This document shows, one piece after another, positions 19,775 to 30,355 of a stretch of DNA of 64,000 nt. The first letter of the stretch is position 1. Every line of letters starts with the position of its first letter. The stretch is from assembly GCF_000374645.1 (NCBI RefSeq), contig NZ_KB894806.1, positions 97,257 through 161,256 of the forward strand, read 5' to 3'. The notes under the pieces are model-generated. The model was given only the letters and a program-made list of their open reading frames with translations. It had not been told where the DNA came from and ran no database searches. This DNA is from Arhodomonas aquaeolei DSM 8974 (GTDB lineage Bacteria > Pseudomonadota > Gammaproteobacteria > Nitrococcales > Nitrococcaceae). The position numbers were made by a program, and so were the translations under genes.

Positions 19775-19975
19775 TTTCTAGGTTCACTGTGCTGGAGGTG
19801 AAACGCGCACGCGACCCCCTCCGTGGGGTCGACCGGCTCCTGCCGGCGTGCGCCACTTCCCTGTGGTTTTTGTTATGGCCGCGGCTTCCTGCTGCGGCCC
19901 GCCCGCCCTCAATGGCAGGCACGGGGACAGGATGCCACCATCGCCGGGGGGTGACTGTCAGCCGCCGGTGACAGA
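19775..19975 (-). ncRNA. Candidate structured non-coding RNA upstream of dtd
   Basis: This gene-free stretch contains dense perfect pairing. GCGCACG (19805-19811) pairs with CGTGCGC (19847-19853) and encloses two hairpins, CGACCCC/GGGGTCG (19812-19831) and CCGGC/GCCGG (19833-19846), giving a three-way junction. Further hairpins are GGCCGC/GCGGCC (19877-19899) and CTGTCA/TGACAG (19955-19974). On the minus strand it runs into the strong terminator at 19744-19774. I cannot match it to a known RNA family. A short CCACA...GTGGCGC segment resembles part of 6S RNA, but that is weak. Confidence 0.4.
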
Positions 19976-19978
19976 CCA

Positions 19979-19996
19979 TGTAGGAATTGGCCTACA
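19979..19996. promoter_or_regulatory. Perfect dyad TGTAGG-N6-CCTACA before dtd
   Basis: An 18-bp perfect inverted repeat lies 28 bp before the dtd start and just outside the structured region, suiting an operator or the start region of a divergent transcript. Confidence 0.3.
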
Positions 19997-20023
19997 CGGC
20001 CGCTACCCCATCCGGAGGAAGAC

Positions 20024-20473
20024 ATGATCGCGCTGCTTCAGCGCGTCAGCCGCGCGGCGGTGGACGTCGACGGCAGGACCGTCGCCGCGATCGGCGGAGG
20101 GCTGCTCGTGCTCGTCGGCGTTCAGCGCGAGGACGGGCCGGCGGACGCCGCCCGGCTCGCCGGGCGGCTGCTCGCCTACCGCGTGTTCGAGGACGCCGAT
20201 GGCCGGATGAACCGTTCCCTGACGGATACCGGCGGCGGGCTGCTGCTGGTGCCGCAGTTCACCCTCGCGGCCGACACCCGCAAGGGCAACCGCCCGGGGT
20301 TCTCCACCGCGGCGGCGCCGGATGCCGGCCGGCGGCTGTTCGATGCCCTCGTCGGCCACTGCCGGGAGCGGCATGCGGACGTGGCGACCGGCGTGTTCGG
20401 TGCGGACATGGCCGTGAGCCTGGTCAACGACGGTCCGGTGACCTTCCGTCTGGCGACCCGGGAGCCCCGCTGA
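20024..20473 (+). CDS. dtd: D-aminoacyl-tRNA deacylase
   Basis: The 149-residue enzyme removes D-amino acids (and glycine from tRNA-Ala) from mischarged tRNA. Signatures are [41 protein letters not shown] (the SQFTL-type and GP/GF region), [17 protein letters not shown] with the Gly-Pro-Val/NDGPVT motif. Length is the family norm. An AGGAAG site precedes the ATG. It stands alone before the his operon, 80 bp away. Confidence 0.95.
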   Translation: MIALLQRVSRAAVDVDGRTVAAIGGGLLVLVGVQREDGPADAARLAGRLLAYRVFEDADGRMNRSLTDTGGGLLLVPQFTLAADTRKGNRPGFSTAAAPDAGRRLFDALVGHCRERHADVATGVFGADMAVSLVNDGPVTFRLATREPR

Positions 20474-20553
20474 GCCGGGTCTCAGCGGTCACCACAATGC
20501 ACTGGGAGGCGTGGTATGCTCCGCGCGTCACCCAGCCCAGTTGATGCGAGACC

Positions 20554-21147
20554 ATGGCCGAGCGAACCGCGAGCGTAGAGCGCAACACCCTGGAAACCCG
20601 GATCCGTACCACCGTCAATCTCGACGGCACGGGGGCATCCAACATCGACATCGGTGTGCCGTTCCTCGAGCACATGCTCGACCAGGTGGCGCGCCACGGG
20701 CTGATCGACATCGATATCCAGGCCGAGGGCGATCACCACATCGACGATCACCACACCGTCGAGGACGTCGGCATTACCCTGGGCCAGGCGCTCGCGAAGG
20801 CACTCGGCGACAAGAAGGGCATCCGCCGCTTCGGCCACGCCTACTGCCCGCTGGACGAGGCGCTCTCGCGGGTGGTGGTGGACTTCTCCGGCCGCCCGGG
20901 GCTGGAGTTCCACGTTGAGTTCCCGCGCGCGCGGATCGGCAGCTTCGACGTCGACCTGTTCAGCGAGTTCTTCCAGGGCCTGGTCAATCACGCCTGGATC
21001 ACCCTGCACGTGGACAACCTGCGCGGGCGCAACGCGCACCACGTGGCGGAGACGGTGTTCAAGGCCACCGGCCGCGCCCTGCGCATGGCCGTGGAGCTCG
21101 ACGAGCGCCAGGCGGGGGTGACGCCCTCCACCAAGGGCGCACTGTAA
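20554..21147 (+). CDS. hisB: Imidazoleglycerol-phosphate dehydratase
   Basis: The 197-residue monofunctional HisB performs the sixth step of histidine synthesis, dehydrating IGP to imidazole-acetol phosphate. Visible are the metal-binding [13 protein letters not shown] motif ([17 protein letters not shown]), [18 protein letters not shown] and the C-terminal [17 protein letters not shown]. It lacks the N-terminal phosphatase half found in E. coli. It opens the hisBHAFIE run. Confidence 0.97.
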   Translation: MAERTASVERNTLETRIRTTVNLDGTGASNIDIGVPFLEHMLDQVARHGLIDIDIQAEGDHHIDDHHTVEDVGITLGQALAKALGDKKGIRRFGHAYCPLDEALSRVVVDFSGRPGLEFHVEFPRARIGSFDVDLFSEFFQGLVNHAWITLHVDNLRGRNAHHVAETVFKATGRALRMAVELDERQAGVTPSTKGAL

Positions 21148-21157
21148 GGGGGCGTCC

Positions 21158-21796
21158 ATGGCAAGCACCGTCGTTGTCGACTACGGCATGGGCAACCTGC
21201 GCTCCATGGCCAAGGCGCTGGAGCACGCCGGCGCCGGGGACGTGCGGGTGACCGATGACGCCGAGACCATCGCCGCCGCGGACCGGGTCGTCTTTCCCGG
21301 CCAGGGCGCGGCGCGGGACTGCATGAGTGCGCTGCACGCCCACGAGCTCGTCGACGTGCTCGGCGAGAGCATGGTCCGCAAGCCCTTTCTCGGCGCGTGC
21401 ATGGGCATGCAGGTCCTGCTCGCCTGGAGCGAGGAGAACGGCGGCATCGATCTGCTCGGGCGCTTTCCCGGGCGGATCCGCCACTTCCGCCACCACTTCA
21501 CGGCGAAGGACACCGGATTGAAGGTCCCGCACATGGGATGGAACCGCGTGCGCCAGACGACGTCCCACCCATTGTGGGCGGGCATCGACGACGGCGAGTG
21601 GTTCTACTTCGTGCATAGCTACTATGCCGAGCCGGACGAGGATGCCCTGGTGCTGGGGCGCACCGACTACGGCGGGCCATTCGCGAGCGTGCTCGGGCGC
21701 GGCAATATCTTCGCGACCCAGTTCCATCCGGAGAAGAGCCATGACGCCGGTGTGCGTCTGCTTGCGAACTTCGTCCGCTGGGACGGCGCCGCCTGA
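21158..21796 (+). CDS. hisH: Imidazole glycerol phosphate synthase, glutaminase subunit
   Basis: The 212-residue class I glutamine amidotransferase supplies ammonia to HisF. It has VDYGMGNLRSM, the oxyanion strand segment VVFPGQGAA, the nucleophile Cys in FLGACMGMQVLL, PHMGWNRV, YFVHSYYAEP and the catalytic His/Glu in ATQFHPEKSHDAG. The usual PGVG is PGQG here. It is 10 bp after hisB and 54 bp before hisA. Confidence 0.97.
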   Translation: MASTVVVDYGMGNLRSMAKALEHAGAGDVRVTDDAETIAAADRVVFPGQGAARDCMSALHAHELVDVLGESMVRKPFLGACMGMQVLLAWSEENGGIDLLGRFPGRIRHFRHHFTAKDTGLKVPHMGWNRVRQTTSHPLWAGIDDGEWFYFVHSYYAEPDEDALVLGRTDYGGPFASVLGRGNIFATQFHPEKSHDAGVRLLANFVRWDGAA

Positions 21797-21850
21797 GGCG
21801 CCGACCGACGAGCGCGCGGCCCGCTGCGGTCGCGATCGAGAACAGGTGAA

Positions 21851-22605
21851 ATGGATTCGGACATGCTGCTGATTCCCGCGATTGACCTCAAAGAGGGCAA
21901 GTGCGTGCGTCTGCGCCAGGGGCGCATGGACGACGAGACGATCTTCTCCGACGATCCGGTTGCCATTGCCGGGCGCTGGATCGAGGCCGGTGCGCGGCGC
22001 ATCCATATCGTCGATCTCAACGGCGCGGTGGCCGGCTTCCCGGTCAACGCGGACATCATCGGGCGCATCGCCGAGGAGTATCCGGACGTGGAGATCCAGG
22101 TCGGCGGCGGTATCCGCAGCTTCGATGTCATCCAGACGTATCTGGACGTGGGCGTCGACTACGTGATCATCGGCACCCAGGCGGTGCGCCGCCCGGCATT
22201 CGTCGACGACGCCTGCGACGAGTTCCCCGGCCACATCATCGTCGGCCTGGACGCCAAGGACGGGATGGTCGCCACCGACGGCTGGGAGCAGGTCAGCCAG
22301 GCCAGCGCCGAGGACATGGCGCGGCGTTTCGAGGCCGCCGGCGTGGAGGCGCTGGTGTTCACCGACATCGGCCGCGACGGCATGATGCGCGGCGTCAACG
22401 TCGAGGCGACGGCGCGGCTGGCCCGGGCGGTGGAGATCCCGGTCATCGCCTCCGGTGGCGTCTCCTCCATGGACGACGTGCGCGCGCTGTGCGCCGCGGC
22501 GGACAGCGGCATCAGCGGGGCCATCGTCGGCCGCGCCCTCTACGAGGGCGGTCTCGACCTCGCCGAGGCCCAGCGCACCGCCAACGAGCTCACGGGGGCC
22601 GCGTA

Positions 22606-22606
<1 letters not shown>
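21851..22606 (+). CDS. hisA: ProFAR isomerase
   Basis: The TIM-barrel enzyme isomerises ProFAR to [25 protein letters not shown] carries the catalytic Asp, and [22 protein letters not shown] and [11 protein letters not shown] are the phosphate-binding and second catalytic segments. The start at 21851 adds MDSD; an ATG at 21863 gives the 247-residue form closer to the family norm and is equally possible, since no well-spaced ribosome site separates them. The stop overlaps the hisF start by one base (TAATG). Confidence 0.96.
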
Positions 22607-23375
<769 letters not shown>

Positions 23376-23379
<4 letters not shown>

Positions 23380-23771
23380 GCTGGCTCGACGAGGTTTGCT
23401 GGAACGACGACGGCCTGGTGGCGGCGATCGCCCAGGACGCCGGCGACGGCGAGGTCCTGATGATGGCCTGGATGAACCGCGAGGCCCTGGAGCGGACCGC
23501 CGAGCTGGGCGAGGCGGTGTACTACTCGCGCTCCCGCGGGCGGCTGTGGCACAAGGGCGAGAGCTCGGGCCACACCCAGCGGGTGCACGAGCTGCGCATC
23601 GACTGCGACGGCGATGTCGTGCTGCTGCGGGTGACCCAGGCCGGCGGGATCGCCTGCCACACCGGGCGGCGCAGCTGCTTCTACCGGCGCCTGGCGGACG
23701 GGGACTGGGCCGAGACGGCCCCGGTCCTGCGCGACCCGGCGTCGATCTACGGGGGGAACGGCAATGGATGA
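23376..23771 (+). CDS. hisI: Phosphoribosyl-AMP cyclohydrolase
   Basis: The 131-residue stand-alone cyclohydrolase opens the adenine ring of PR-AMP. It shows [35 protein letters not shown], the metal-binding [11 protein letters not shown] and the Cys-containing [15 protein letters not shown]. In E. coli this activity is fused to HisE; here they are separate genes overlapping by 8 bp. Confidence 0.97.
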
Positions 23772-24087
23772 GCGTATCCTCGAGCGCCTCGCCGAGGTGC
23801 TGGAGACGCGCAAGGGCGAGGACCCGGGGCGCTCCTACGTGGCGGGGCTGTATGCCCGGGGCGAGGACCAGATCCTCAAGAAGGTCGGCGAAGAGGCCAC
23901 CGAGACCGTGATCGCCGCGAAGTCCGGCGACACGGACCATCTGGTTTATGAGACCGCGGATCTGTGGTTCCATACATTGGTCATGTTGGCGCATTATGGT
24001 CGGGGTCCCGCCGACGTGCTCGAAGAGCTCGGACGCCGCTTCGGCCTGTCCGGCCTGGACGAAAAGGCCGCGCGCGACGGCGACTAG
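23764..24087 (+). CDS. hisE: Phosphoribosyl-ATP pyrophosphatase
   Basis: The 107-residue all-alpha hydrolase converts PR-ATP to PR-AMP. The MazG-like signature is [33 protein letters not shown] followed by [16 protein letters not shown], giving the acidic metal ligands (EExxE and ExxD). It ends the his cluster; hisG, hisD and hisC are not in the window. tatA follows after 52 bp, an arrangement common in gammaproteobacteria. Confidence 0.96.
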   Translation: MDERILERLAEVLETRKGEDPGRSYVAGLYARGEDQILKKVGEEATETVIAAKSGDTDHLVYETADLWFHTLVMLAHYGRGPADVLEELGRRFGLSGLDEKAARDGD

Positions 24088-24139
24088 ATCACAAGGCCAC
24101 CGCCTGCCGGCGGCGGCTGCAGCTGTCAGGAGAGGTTAA

Positions 24140-24400
24140 ATGGGTTTCGGTGGTATCAGCGTCTGGTCGCTTCTGCTCATTCTGGTCATCGTGCTGCTGC
24201 TGTTCGGCACCAAGAAGCTGCGCAACATCGGTTCGGATCTTGGTGGTGCGGTGCGCGGCTTCAAGCACGCCATGGATGACGGCGAGAAGGAGAAATCCTC
24301 CGATGCCTCCGGCGAGCGGCTCGAGGCCTCCGAGGAGAAGCCCGGCGAGTCCACTTCGGAGACCGAAGAGACCGGCCGCGACCGGCACCACACCAGCTGA
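24140..24400 (+). CDS. tatA: Sec-independent translocase subunit TatA
   Basis: The 86-residue protein has a short N-terminal membrane helix ([18 protein letters not shown]), the [21 protein letters not shown] amphipathic helix and a charged Glu/Lys/Ser tail, the standard TatA layout. It oligomerises to form the pore for folded, twin-arginine substrates. A strong AGGAGAGG site lies before the ATG. MobA-dependent molybdoenzymes are typical Tat cargo. Confidence 0.95.
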   Translation: MGFGGISVWSLLLILVIVLLLFGTKKLRNIGSDLGGAVRGFKHAMDDGEKEKSSDASGERLEASEEKPGESTSETEETGRDRHHTS

Positions 24401-24418
24401 TCCCGGCATCCGACACCG

Positions 24419-24814
24419 ATGTTTGATGTCGGCTTCTGGGAACTGCTGATCATCGGGGTGATCGCGCTCATCGTGGTCGGCCCCGAGCGGCTGCCGGGGC
24501 TTGCCCGGACGGTCGGGCTGTGGGTCGGACGGGCCCGCGCCACCTTCTACTCCCTGCGCGACGAAATCGAACGCGAGTCCGACCTCCAGGGGCTGCGTGA
24601 CACCGAGCGCGCCCTGCGCGAGCGCGGTCAGGAGTTCCGCGAGAGCGTGGAGCGCACCGCGAGCGAGGTGCGCGATACCGCCGAGCGCACGCGCTCGGAA
24701 GTGGAGGAGGCCGCCTCCGCGTCCGCCGAGAGCACCACCGGCGGCGGTGACAGTGACAGCGACGCCGGCGAGCAGAATGCCGGCACAGAGACACGGGACC
24801 GTAACGGACAATGA
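24419..24814 (+). CDS. tatB: Sec-independent translocase subunit TatB
   Basis: The 131-residue product starts MFDVGFWELLIIGVIALIVVGPERLPGLARTVG, with the Glu in the membrane helix and the GPERLP hinge diagnostic of TatB. A long charged amphipathic helix follows, then a Ser/Asp-rich acidic tail. It forms the receptor complex with TatC, whose gene overlaps by 4 bp. Confidence 0.95.
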   Translation: MFDVGFWELLIIGVIALIVVGPERLPGLARTVGLWVGRARATFYSLRDEIERESDLQGLRDTERALRERGQEFRESVERTASEVRDTAERTRSEVEEAASASAESTTGGGDSDSDAGEQNAGTETRDRNGQ

Positions 24815-25569
24815 GCGTGGAGCCCCACGACCAGTCGGTGGACGACGACGACCGCCCGCTGCTCAGTCACCTGCTCGAGCTGCGCAGCCGGCTGATGCGC
24901 TCGCTGCTCGTCACCCTCGCCGTCTTCCTGGTGCTCTACCCGTTCCGGGAGCCGCTCTACCACTGGCTCGCCGGGCCGCTGCAGGCCGTGCTGCCGGAGG
25001 GCGCCCAGATGATCGCCACCCAGGTGGCGACGCCCTTCCTGATCCCGCTCAAGCTCGCGCTGGTCTGCGCGTTCTTCGTGTGCATCCCCTACATCCTCTA
25101 CCAGGTGTGGGCGTTCGTCGCCCCCGGGCTGTACCGCCACGAGCGCCGGCTGATCTGGCCGCTGGTGGCCTCCAGCGTGGCGCTGTTCTACCTGGGCATG
25201 GCGTTCGCCTATTTCGTGGTCTTCCCGCTGGTGTTCCGGTTCTTCGCCGGCGTCACCCCCGAGGGGGTGTCGATGATGACCGACATCGGCGAGTATCTCT
25301 CCTTCGTGCTCACGCTGTTCTTCGCCTTCGGTGCCTCGTTCGAGGTGCCGATCGCCACCATTCTGCTGATCCGAAGCGGCGTGATCTCCCGTCGCGAGCT
25401 GGGCGCGAAGCGGCCCTACGTGATCGTGGTCGCGTTCACCGTGGGGATGCTGCTCACCCCGCCCGACGTCATCTCCCAGGTGCTGCTCGCGGTGCCGATC
25501 TGGCTGCTCTTCGAGCTCGGGCTGATCTTCTCGCGTTTTCTCCCCGGCTCGGCCGATGAGGACGAGTGA
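24811..25569 (+). CDS. tatC: Sec-independent translocase subunit TatC
   Basis: The 252-residue polytopic protein recognises twin-arginine signals. It shows LLSHLLELRSRLMRSL at the start, the first periplasmic loop region, the FVAPGLYRHERR cytoplasmic motif, AFAYFVVFPLVFRFF and GMLLTPPDVISQVLLAVPIWLLFELGL. Six membrane helices are evident. It completes tatABC; the stop is followed by a dyad and the sucA leader. Confidence 0.96.
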   Translation: MSVEPHDQSVDDDDRPLLSHLLELRSRLMRSLLVTLAVFLVLYPFREPLYHWLAGPLQAVLPEGAQMIATQVATPFLIPLKLALVCAFFVCIPYILYQVWAFVAPGLYRHERRLIWPLVASSVALFYLGMAFAYFVVFPLVFRFFAGVTPEGVSMMTDIGEYLSFVLTLFFAFGASFEVPIATILLIRSGVISRRELGAKRPYVIVVAFTVGMLLTPPDVISQVLLAVPIWLLFELGLIFSRFLPGSADEDE

Positions 25570-25573
25570 GACG

Positions 25574-25589
25574 CTTACCTTTTGGTAAG
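25574..25589. other. Perfect dyad CTTACC-TTTT-GGTAAG after tatC
   Basis: A 6+4+6 perfect inverted repeat starts 5 bp after the tatC stop. It is AT-rich with no T-run after it (GAAAAC), so it is either a weak stem end or an operator in the sucA leader. Confidence 0.35.
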
Positions 25590-25657
25590 AAAACTCACTG
25601 GTTTGAGCTCTGCCGGTTTCGCAAGGGGCTGTTTCGGGGTGTAAACCCTTGCCACTG

Positions 25658-25686
25658 TTGCGCTTGTGACCGGCGGCGCGTATGGT
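25658..25686 (+). promoter_or_regulatory. Possible sigma-70 promoter of sucA-sucB-lpdA
   Basis: TTGCGC (25658-25663) and TATGGT (25681-25686) are separated by 17 bp. The enclosing 523-bp stretch 25570-26092 has no convincing gene. If this promoter is used, the sucA mRNA has a leader of about 400 nt, part of it very GC-rich and repetitive (25820-25990) with a CCCCGGGGC-type stem. This is a hand-read match only. Confidence 0.35.
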
Positions 25687-26092
25687 ATTAAGCCCGTTTC
25701 GCGAAGGCCTTTGGTGTCAGAGATTGAATGAGTGCCGCACGCGAAACCTTCATTTGCGGCAAGGACAGTCGGGCACAGCGTGAGATGAACGCTTCCGGAG
25801 CCAGTGCATCCGGCCCTGCAGCACAACGCCCCGGCGGACCCCGGGGCAGGTCCCCGGGGCCGTGCCGCGAGCACCGCGCGGGAGCCCGTCCCGACGGGCG
25901 CGCCGGCCGTGTTCCATGCCTGCCGTCCCGCCATCCCGAAGCCGCTCCCCGGCATCCGGTCTCAGCCCATCCCGTGCTCCATCCAACCCCCCTGTCTCCG
26001 GCCGCCGGTCGCTGGCGGAGGTGGTGTGGTGGGCTACCTTTTGCCGTAAGTCCGTCCCTGCACACGCGCGTCAATCACCGGGTGATCTTTCC

Positions 26093-28912
26093 ATGAATGG
26101 TGCTTTTGAACGGTTACTGCGTAACTCCTATCTCAGCGGCAGCAATGCCAGCTACATGGAGGCCCTCTACGAGGCCTACCTGAACGATCCCGACTCCGTG
26201 AACACCGAGTGGAAGCGCTACTTCCAGGGCCTCGAGGCCGGTGACGGCGCCGCCGTGCGGGACGTCCCCCACGGTCCGATCCGCGAGGAGTTCGCCGAGA
26301 TCGGCCGCCGCCGCGGCCACAACGGCGCGGCCACCGGCGAGATCGCCCCGGAGGTCGCCCAGAAGCAGGCGGCGGTGCTGCGGCTGATCAACGCCTACCG
26401 CTTCCGCGGCCACCAGCGCGCCGACATCGATCCGCTCAATCTCCGCGCCAAGCCCGAGGTGCCGGATCTCGATCCGGCGTACCACGGCCTGACCGGGGAG
26501 GACATGGACCGGCGGTTCAATACCGGTTCGCTGTTCACCTCGGAGCAGCTCACGCTGCGCGAGATCATCGCCCTGTGTGAGGACGTGTACGCGGGCAAGA
26601 TCGGCTCGGAGTACATGCACATCACCGACACCGCGCAGAAGCGCTGGATCCAGGAGCGCCTGGAGCGCCCGCGCGCGCGGCCCGAGCTCGACACCGAGCG
26701 CCGGCGCCGGCTGCTGGAGAGCATCACTGCCGCGGAGGGCATCGAGAAGTACCTCAACAGCAAGTACGTCGGCCAGAAGCGCTTCTCCCTGGAGGGCGGC
26801 GAGGTCATCATCCCGCTGCTCGACGAGGTGGTGCAGCGCGGGGGCAGCCAGGGCGTGCGCGAGATGGTGCTCGGCATGGCCCACCGCGGCCGGCTGAACG
26901 TGCTGGTTAACCTGCTCGGCAAGTCGCCGGCGGAGCTGTTCGCCGAGTTCGAGGGCGACTACGAGCTGGACAACGCCACCGCCGGCGACGTGAAGTACCA
27001 CATGGGCTATTCGTCGGACATCCAGACGTCCGGCGGGGCGCTCCATCTGGCGCTGGCGTTCAACCCCTCGCACCTGGAGATCGTCAACCCGGTGGTCGTC
27101 GGCTCGACCCGGGCGCGCATGCAGCGTCGACACGACGCCACCGGCGACGAGGTCCTGCCGGTGCTCATCCACGGTGACGCCGCCTTCGCCGGCCAGGGCG
27201 TGATCATGGAGACCTTCCAGCTCTCCCAGGCCCGCGGTTTCTATACCGGCGGCACCATGCACGTGATCATCAACAACCAGATCGGCTTCACCACCTCGAA
27301 TCCGCTCGACTCGCGCTCGACGTTCTACTGCACCGAGGTCGCGAAGATGGTTCAGGCGCCGATCTTCCACGTCAACGGCGATGACCCGGAGGCGGTGCTG
27401 TTCGTCACCCAGCTGGCGATGGACTACCGCAAGCGTTTCCGCCGCGATGTGGTCATCGACGTCATCTGCTATCGCCGGCACGGGCACAACGAGGCGGACG
27501 AGCCCTCGGCGACCCAGCCGATGATGTACCAGAAGATCAAGAAGCACACGCCGCTGCGCAAGCTCTACGCCGAGCGCCTGGTCGGGGACGACGTCATCGC
27601 CGGCGACGACGCCAAGCGCATGGAGCGCAGCTACCGTGACCGCCTCGACGAGGGTGAGGTCGTCGCACCCAACATGGTCGAGGACGTCCAGAATGAGTTC
27701 CTGGTCGACTGGTCGCCCTTCTTCTCCGGCGGCGAGGACCAGGAGGTCGAGACGGCCGTCTCGCTGGAGCGCATCCGCGGCCTGCAGGAGCACCTCCAGC
27801 GCCTGCCCGAGGGCTTCGAACTCAACCCCCGGGTGGCGAGCATGATGGAGAGCCGGCGCAAGATGGCCGCCGGCGCGCTGGCCATGGACTGGGGCTTTGC
27901 CGAGACCATGGCCTACGCGAGCCTCCTCGAGGAGGGCTGGCAGGTGCGCCTCACCGGCCAGGATTCCGGCCGCGGCACCTTCTTCCATCGCAACGCCGTG
28001 CTCCACAACGCGAAGGACGGCACCACCCACGTGCCGCTCAAGGACGTCGGCGAGGATCCGGCGAGCTTCACGGTCATCGACTCGCTGCTCTCCGAGGAAG
28101 CGGTGCTCGGTTTCGAGTACGGCTACTCCACCTCGGATCCGCAGACGCTGACGATCTGGGAGGCGCAGTTCGGTGACTTCGTCAACGGCGCGCAGGTGGT
28201 CATCGACCAGTTCATCAGCTCCGGGCAGGCCAAGTGGGGCCGGCTCTGCGGGCTGACCATGTTCCTGCCCCACGGCTACGAAGGCCAGGGGCCGGAGCAC
28301 TCCTCGGCGCGACTGGAGCGCTTCCTGCAGCTGTGCGCGGAGCAGAACATCCAGGTCTGCGTGCCTTCCACCCCGGCGCAGTTCTTCCACATGCTGCGCC
28401 GGCAGATGCTGCAGACCACGCGCAAGCCCCTGATCGTGATGACGCCGAAGTCGCTGCTCCGCCACAAGCTCTCGACCTCGGTGCTGGACGAGCTCTCCCG
28501 CGGGCGCTTCCACCGCGTCATCGACGAGATCGACGAGATGAAGGTCAAGTCGATCAACCGCGTGGTGGTGTGCAGCGGCAAGGTCTACTACGACCTGCTC
28601 CAGGAGCGGCGCAAGCGCGAGCAGGACGACGTCGCCATCGTGCGCGTCGAGCAGCTCTACCCCTTCCCGGAGAAGGAGCTCTCCGCGCTGCTCAAGCGCC
28701 GCTACAAGGGGGCCAAGGAGGTGGTCTGGTGCCAGGAGGAGCCCCAGAACCAGGGCGCGTGGTACCAGATCCAGCATCACGTGCGGAACTGCATGACCCG
28801 CGAGCAGTCGCTCAGCTATGCCGGCCGGGATCCGTCCGCCTCGCCGGCCGTGGGCTATGCCAAGCTCCACCACGAGCAGCAGCGCCGCCTCGTCGAGGCC
28901 GCGCTCGGCTGA
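26093..28912 (+). CDS. sucA: 2-oxoglutarate dehydrogenase E1 component
   Basis: The 939-residue enzyme decarboxylates 2-oxoglutarate in the TCA cycle. The ATG at 26093 gives MNGAFERLLRNSYLSGSNASYMEALYEAYL, the usual SucA beginning for E2 contact. Motifs include AYRFRGHQRADIDPL, GMAHRGRLNVLVN, IHGDAAFAGQGVIMETFQLS for thiamine diphosphate binding, ICYRRHGHNEADEPSATQPMMY, FLPHGYEGQGPEHSSARLERFLQL and the final WCQEEPQNQGAWY. An in-frame extension of 77 codons upstream is low-complexity and rejected. sucB follows by 77 bp. Confidence 0.97.
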   Translation: MNGAFERLLRNSYLSGSNASYMEALYEAYLNDPDSVNTEWKRYFQGLEAGDGAAVRDVPHGPIREEFAEIGRRRGHNGAATGEIAPEVAQKQAAVLRLINAYRFRGHQRADIDPLNLRAKPEVPDLDPAYHGLTGEDMDRRFNTGSLFTSEQLTLREIIALCEDVYAGKIGSEYMHITDTAQKRWIQERLERPRARPELDTERRRRLLESITAAEGIEKYLNSKYVGQKRFSLEGGEVIIPLLDEVVQRGGSQGVREMVLGMAHRGRLNVLVNLLGKSPAELFAEFEGDYELDNATAGDVKYHMGYSSDIQTSGGALHLALAFNPSHLEIVNPVVVGSTRARMQRRHDATGDEVLPVLIHGDAAFAGQGVIMETFQLSQARGFYTGGTMHVIINNQIGFTTSNPLDSRSTFYCTEVAKMVQAPIFHVNGDDPEAVLFVTQLAMDYRKRFRRDVVIDVICYRRHGHNEADEPSATQPMMYQKIKKHTPLRKLYAERLVGDDVIAGDDAKRMERSYRDRLDEGEVVAPNMVEDVQNEFLVDWSPFFSGGEDQEVETAVSLERIRGLQEHLQRLPEGFELNPRVASMMESRRKMAAGALAMDWGFAETMAYASLLEEGWQVRLTGQDSGRGTFFHRNAVLHNAKDGTTHVPLKDVGEDPASFTVIDSLLSEEAVLGFEYGYSTSDPQTLTIWEAQFGDFVNGAQVVIDQFISSGQAKWGRLCGLTMFLPHGYEGQGPEHSSARLERFLQLCAEQNIQVCVPSTPAQFFHMLRRQMLQTTRKPLIVMTPKSLLRHKLSTSVLDELSRGRFHRVIDEIDEMKVKSINRVVVCSGKVYYDLLQERRKREQDDVAIVRVEQLYPFPEKELSALLKRRYKGAKEVVWCQEEPQNQGAWYQIQHHVRNCMTREQSLSYAGRDPSASPAVGYAKLHHEQQRRLVEAALG

Positions 28913-28989
28913 ACACGAACCGGTAAGCGCATCGCGCCGATAATCCAGGCCCGGGGATGGGGCCACCGAGGACAACAAGCGAGGAATCG

Positions 28990-30330
<1,341 letters not shown>

Positions 30331-30355
30331 CCGGCTTTAGACAACGGGAGTCAAA

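Noticed and set aside
19775..19975. 6S RNA assignment
   Set aside because: A CCACA...GTGGCGC segment resembles 6S RNA, but the long closing stem and central bubble could not be found.
19468..20023. RNase P RNA or tmRNA
   Set aside because: The universal GAGGAAAGTCCGGGC-type and GGTTCGA...CCACCA-type sequences are missing.
25862..26092. Extended N-terminus of SucA
   Set aside because: The extra 77 codons are Arg/Pro/Ser-rich without similarity; the family start is the ATG at 26093.
26114..28978. Minus-strand 954-residue frame opposite sucA
   Set aside because: It is an antisense artefact of GC-rich codon bias; sucA is certain on the plus strand.
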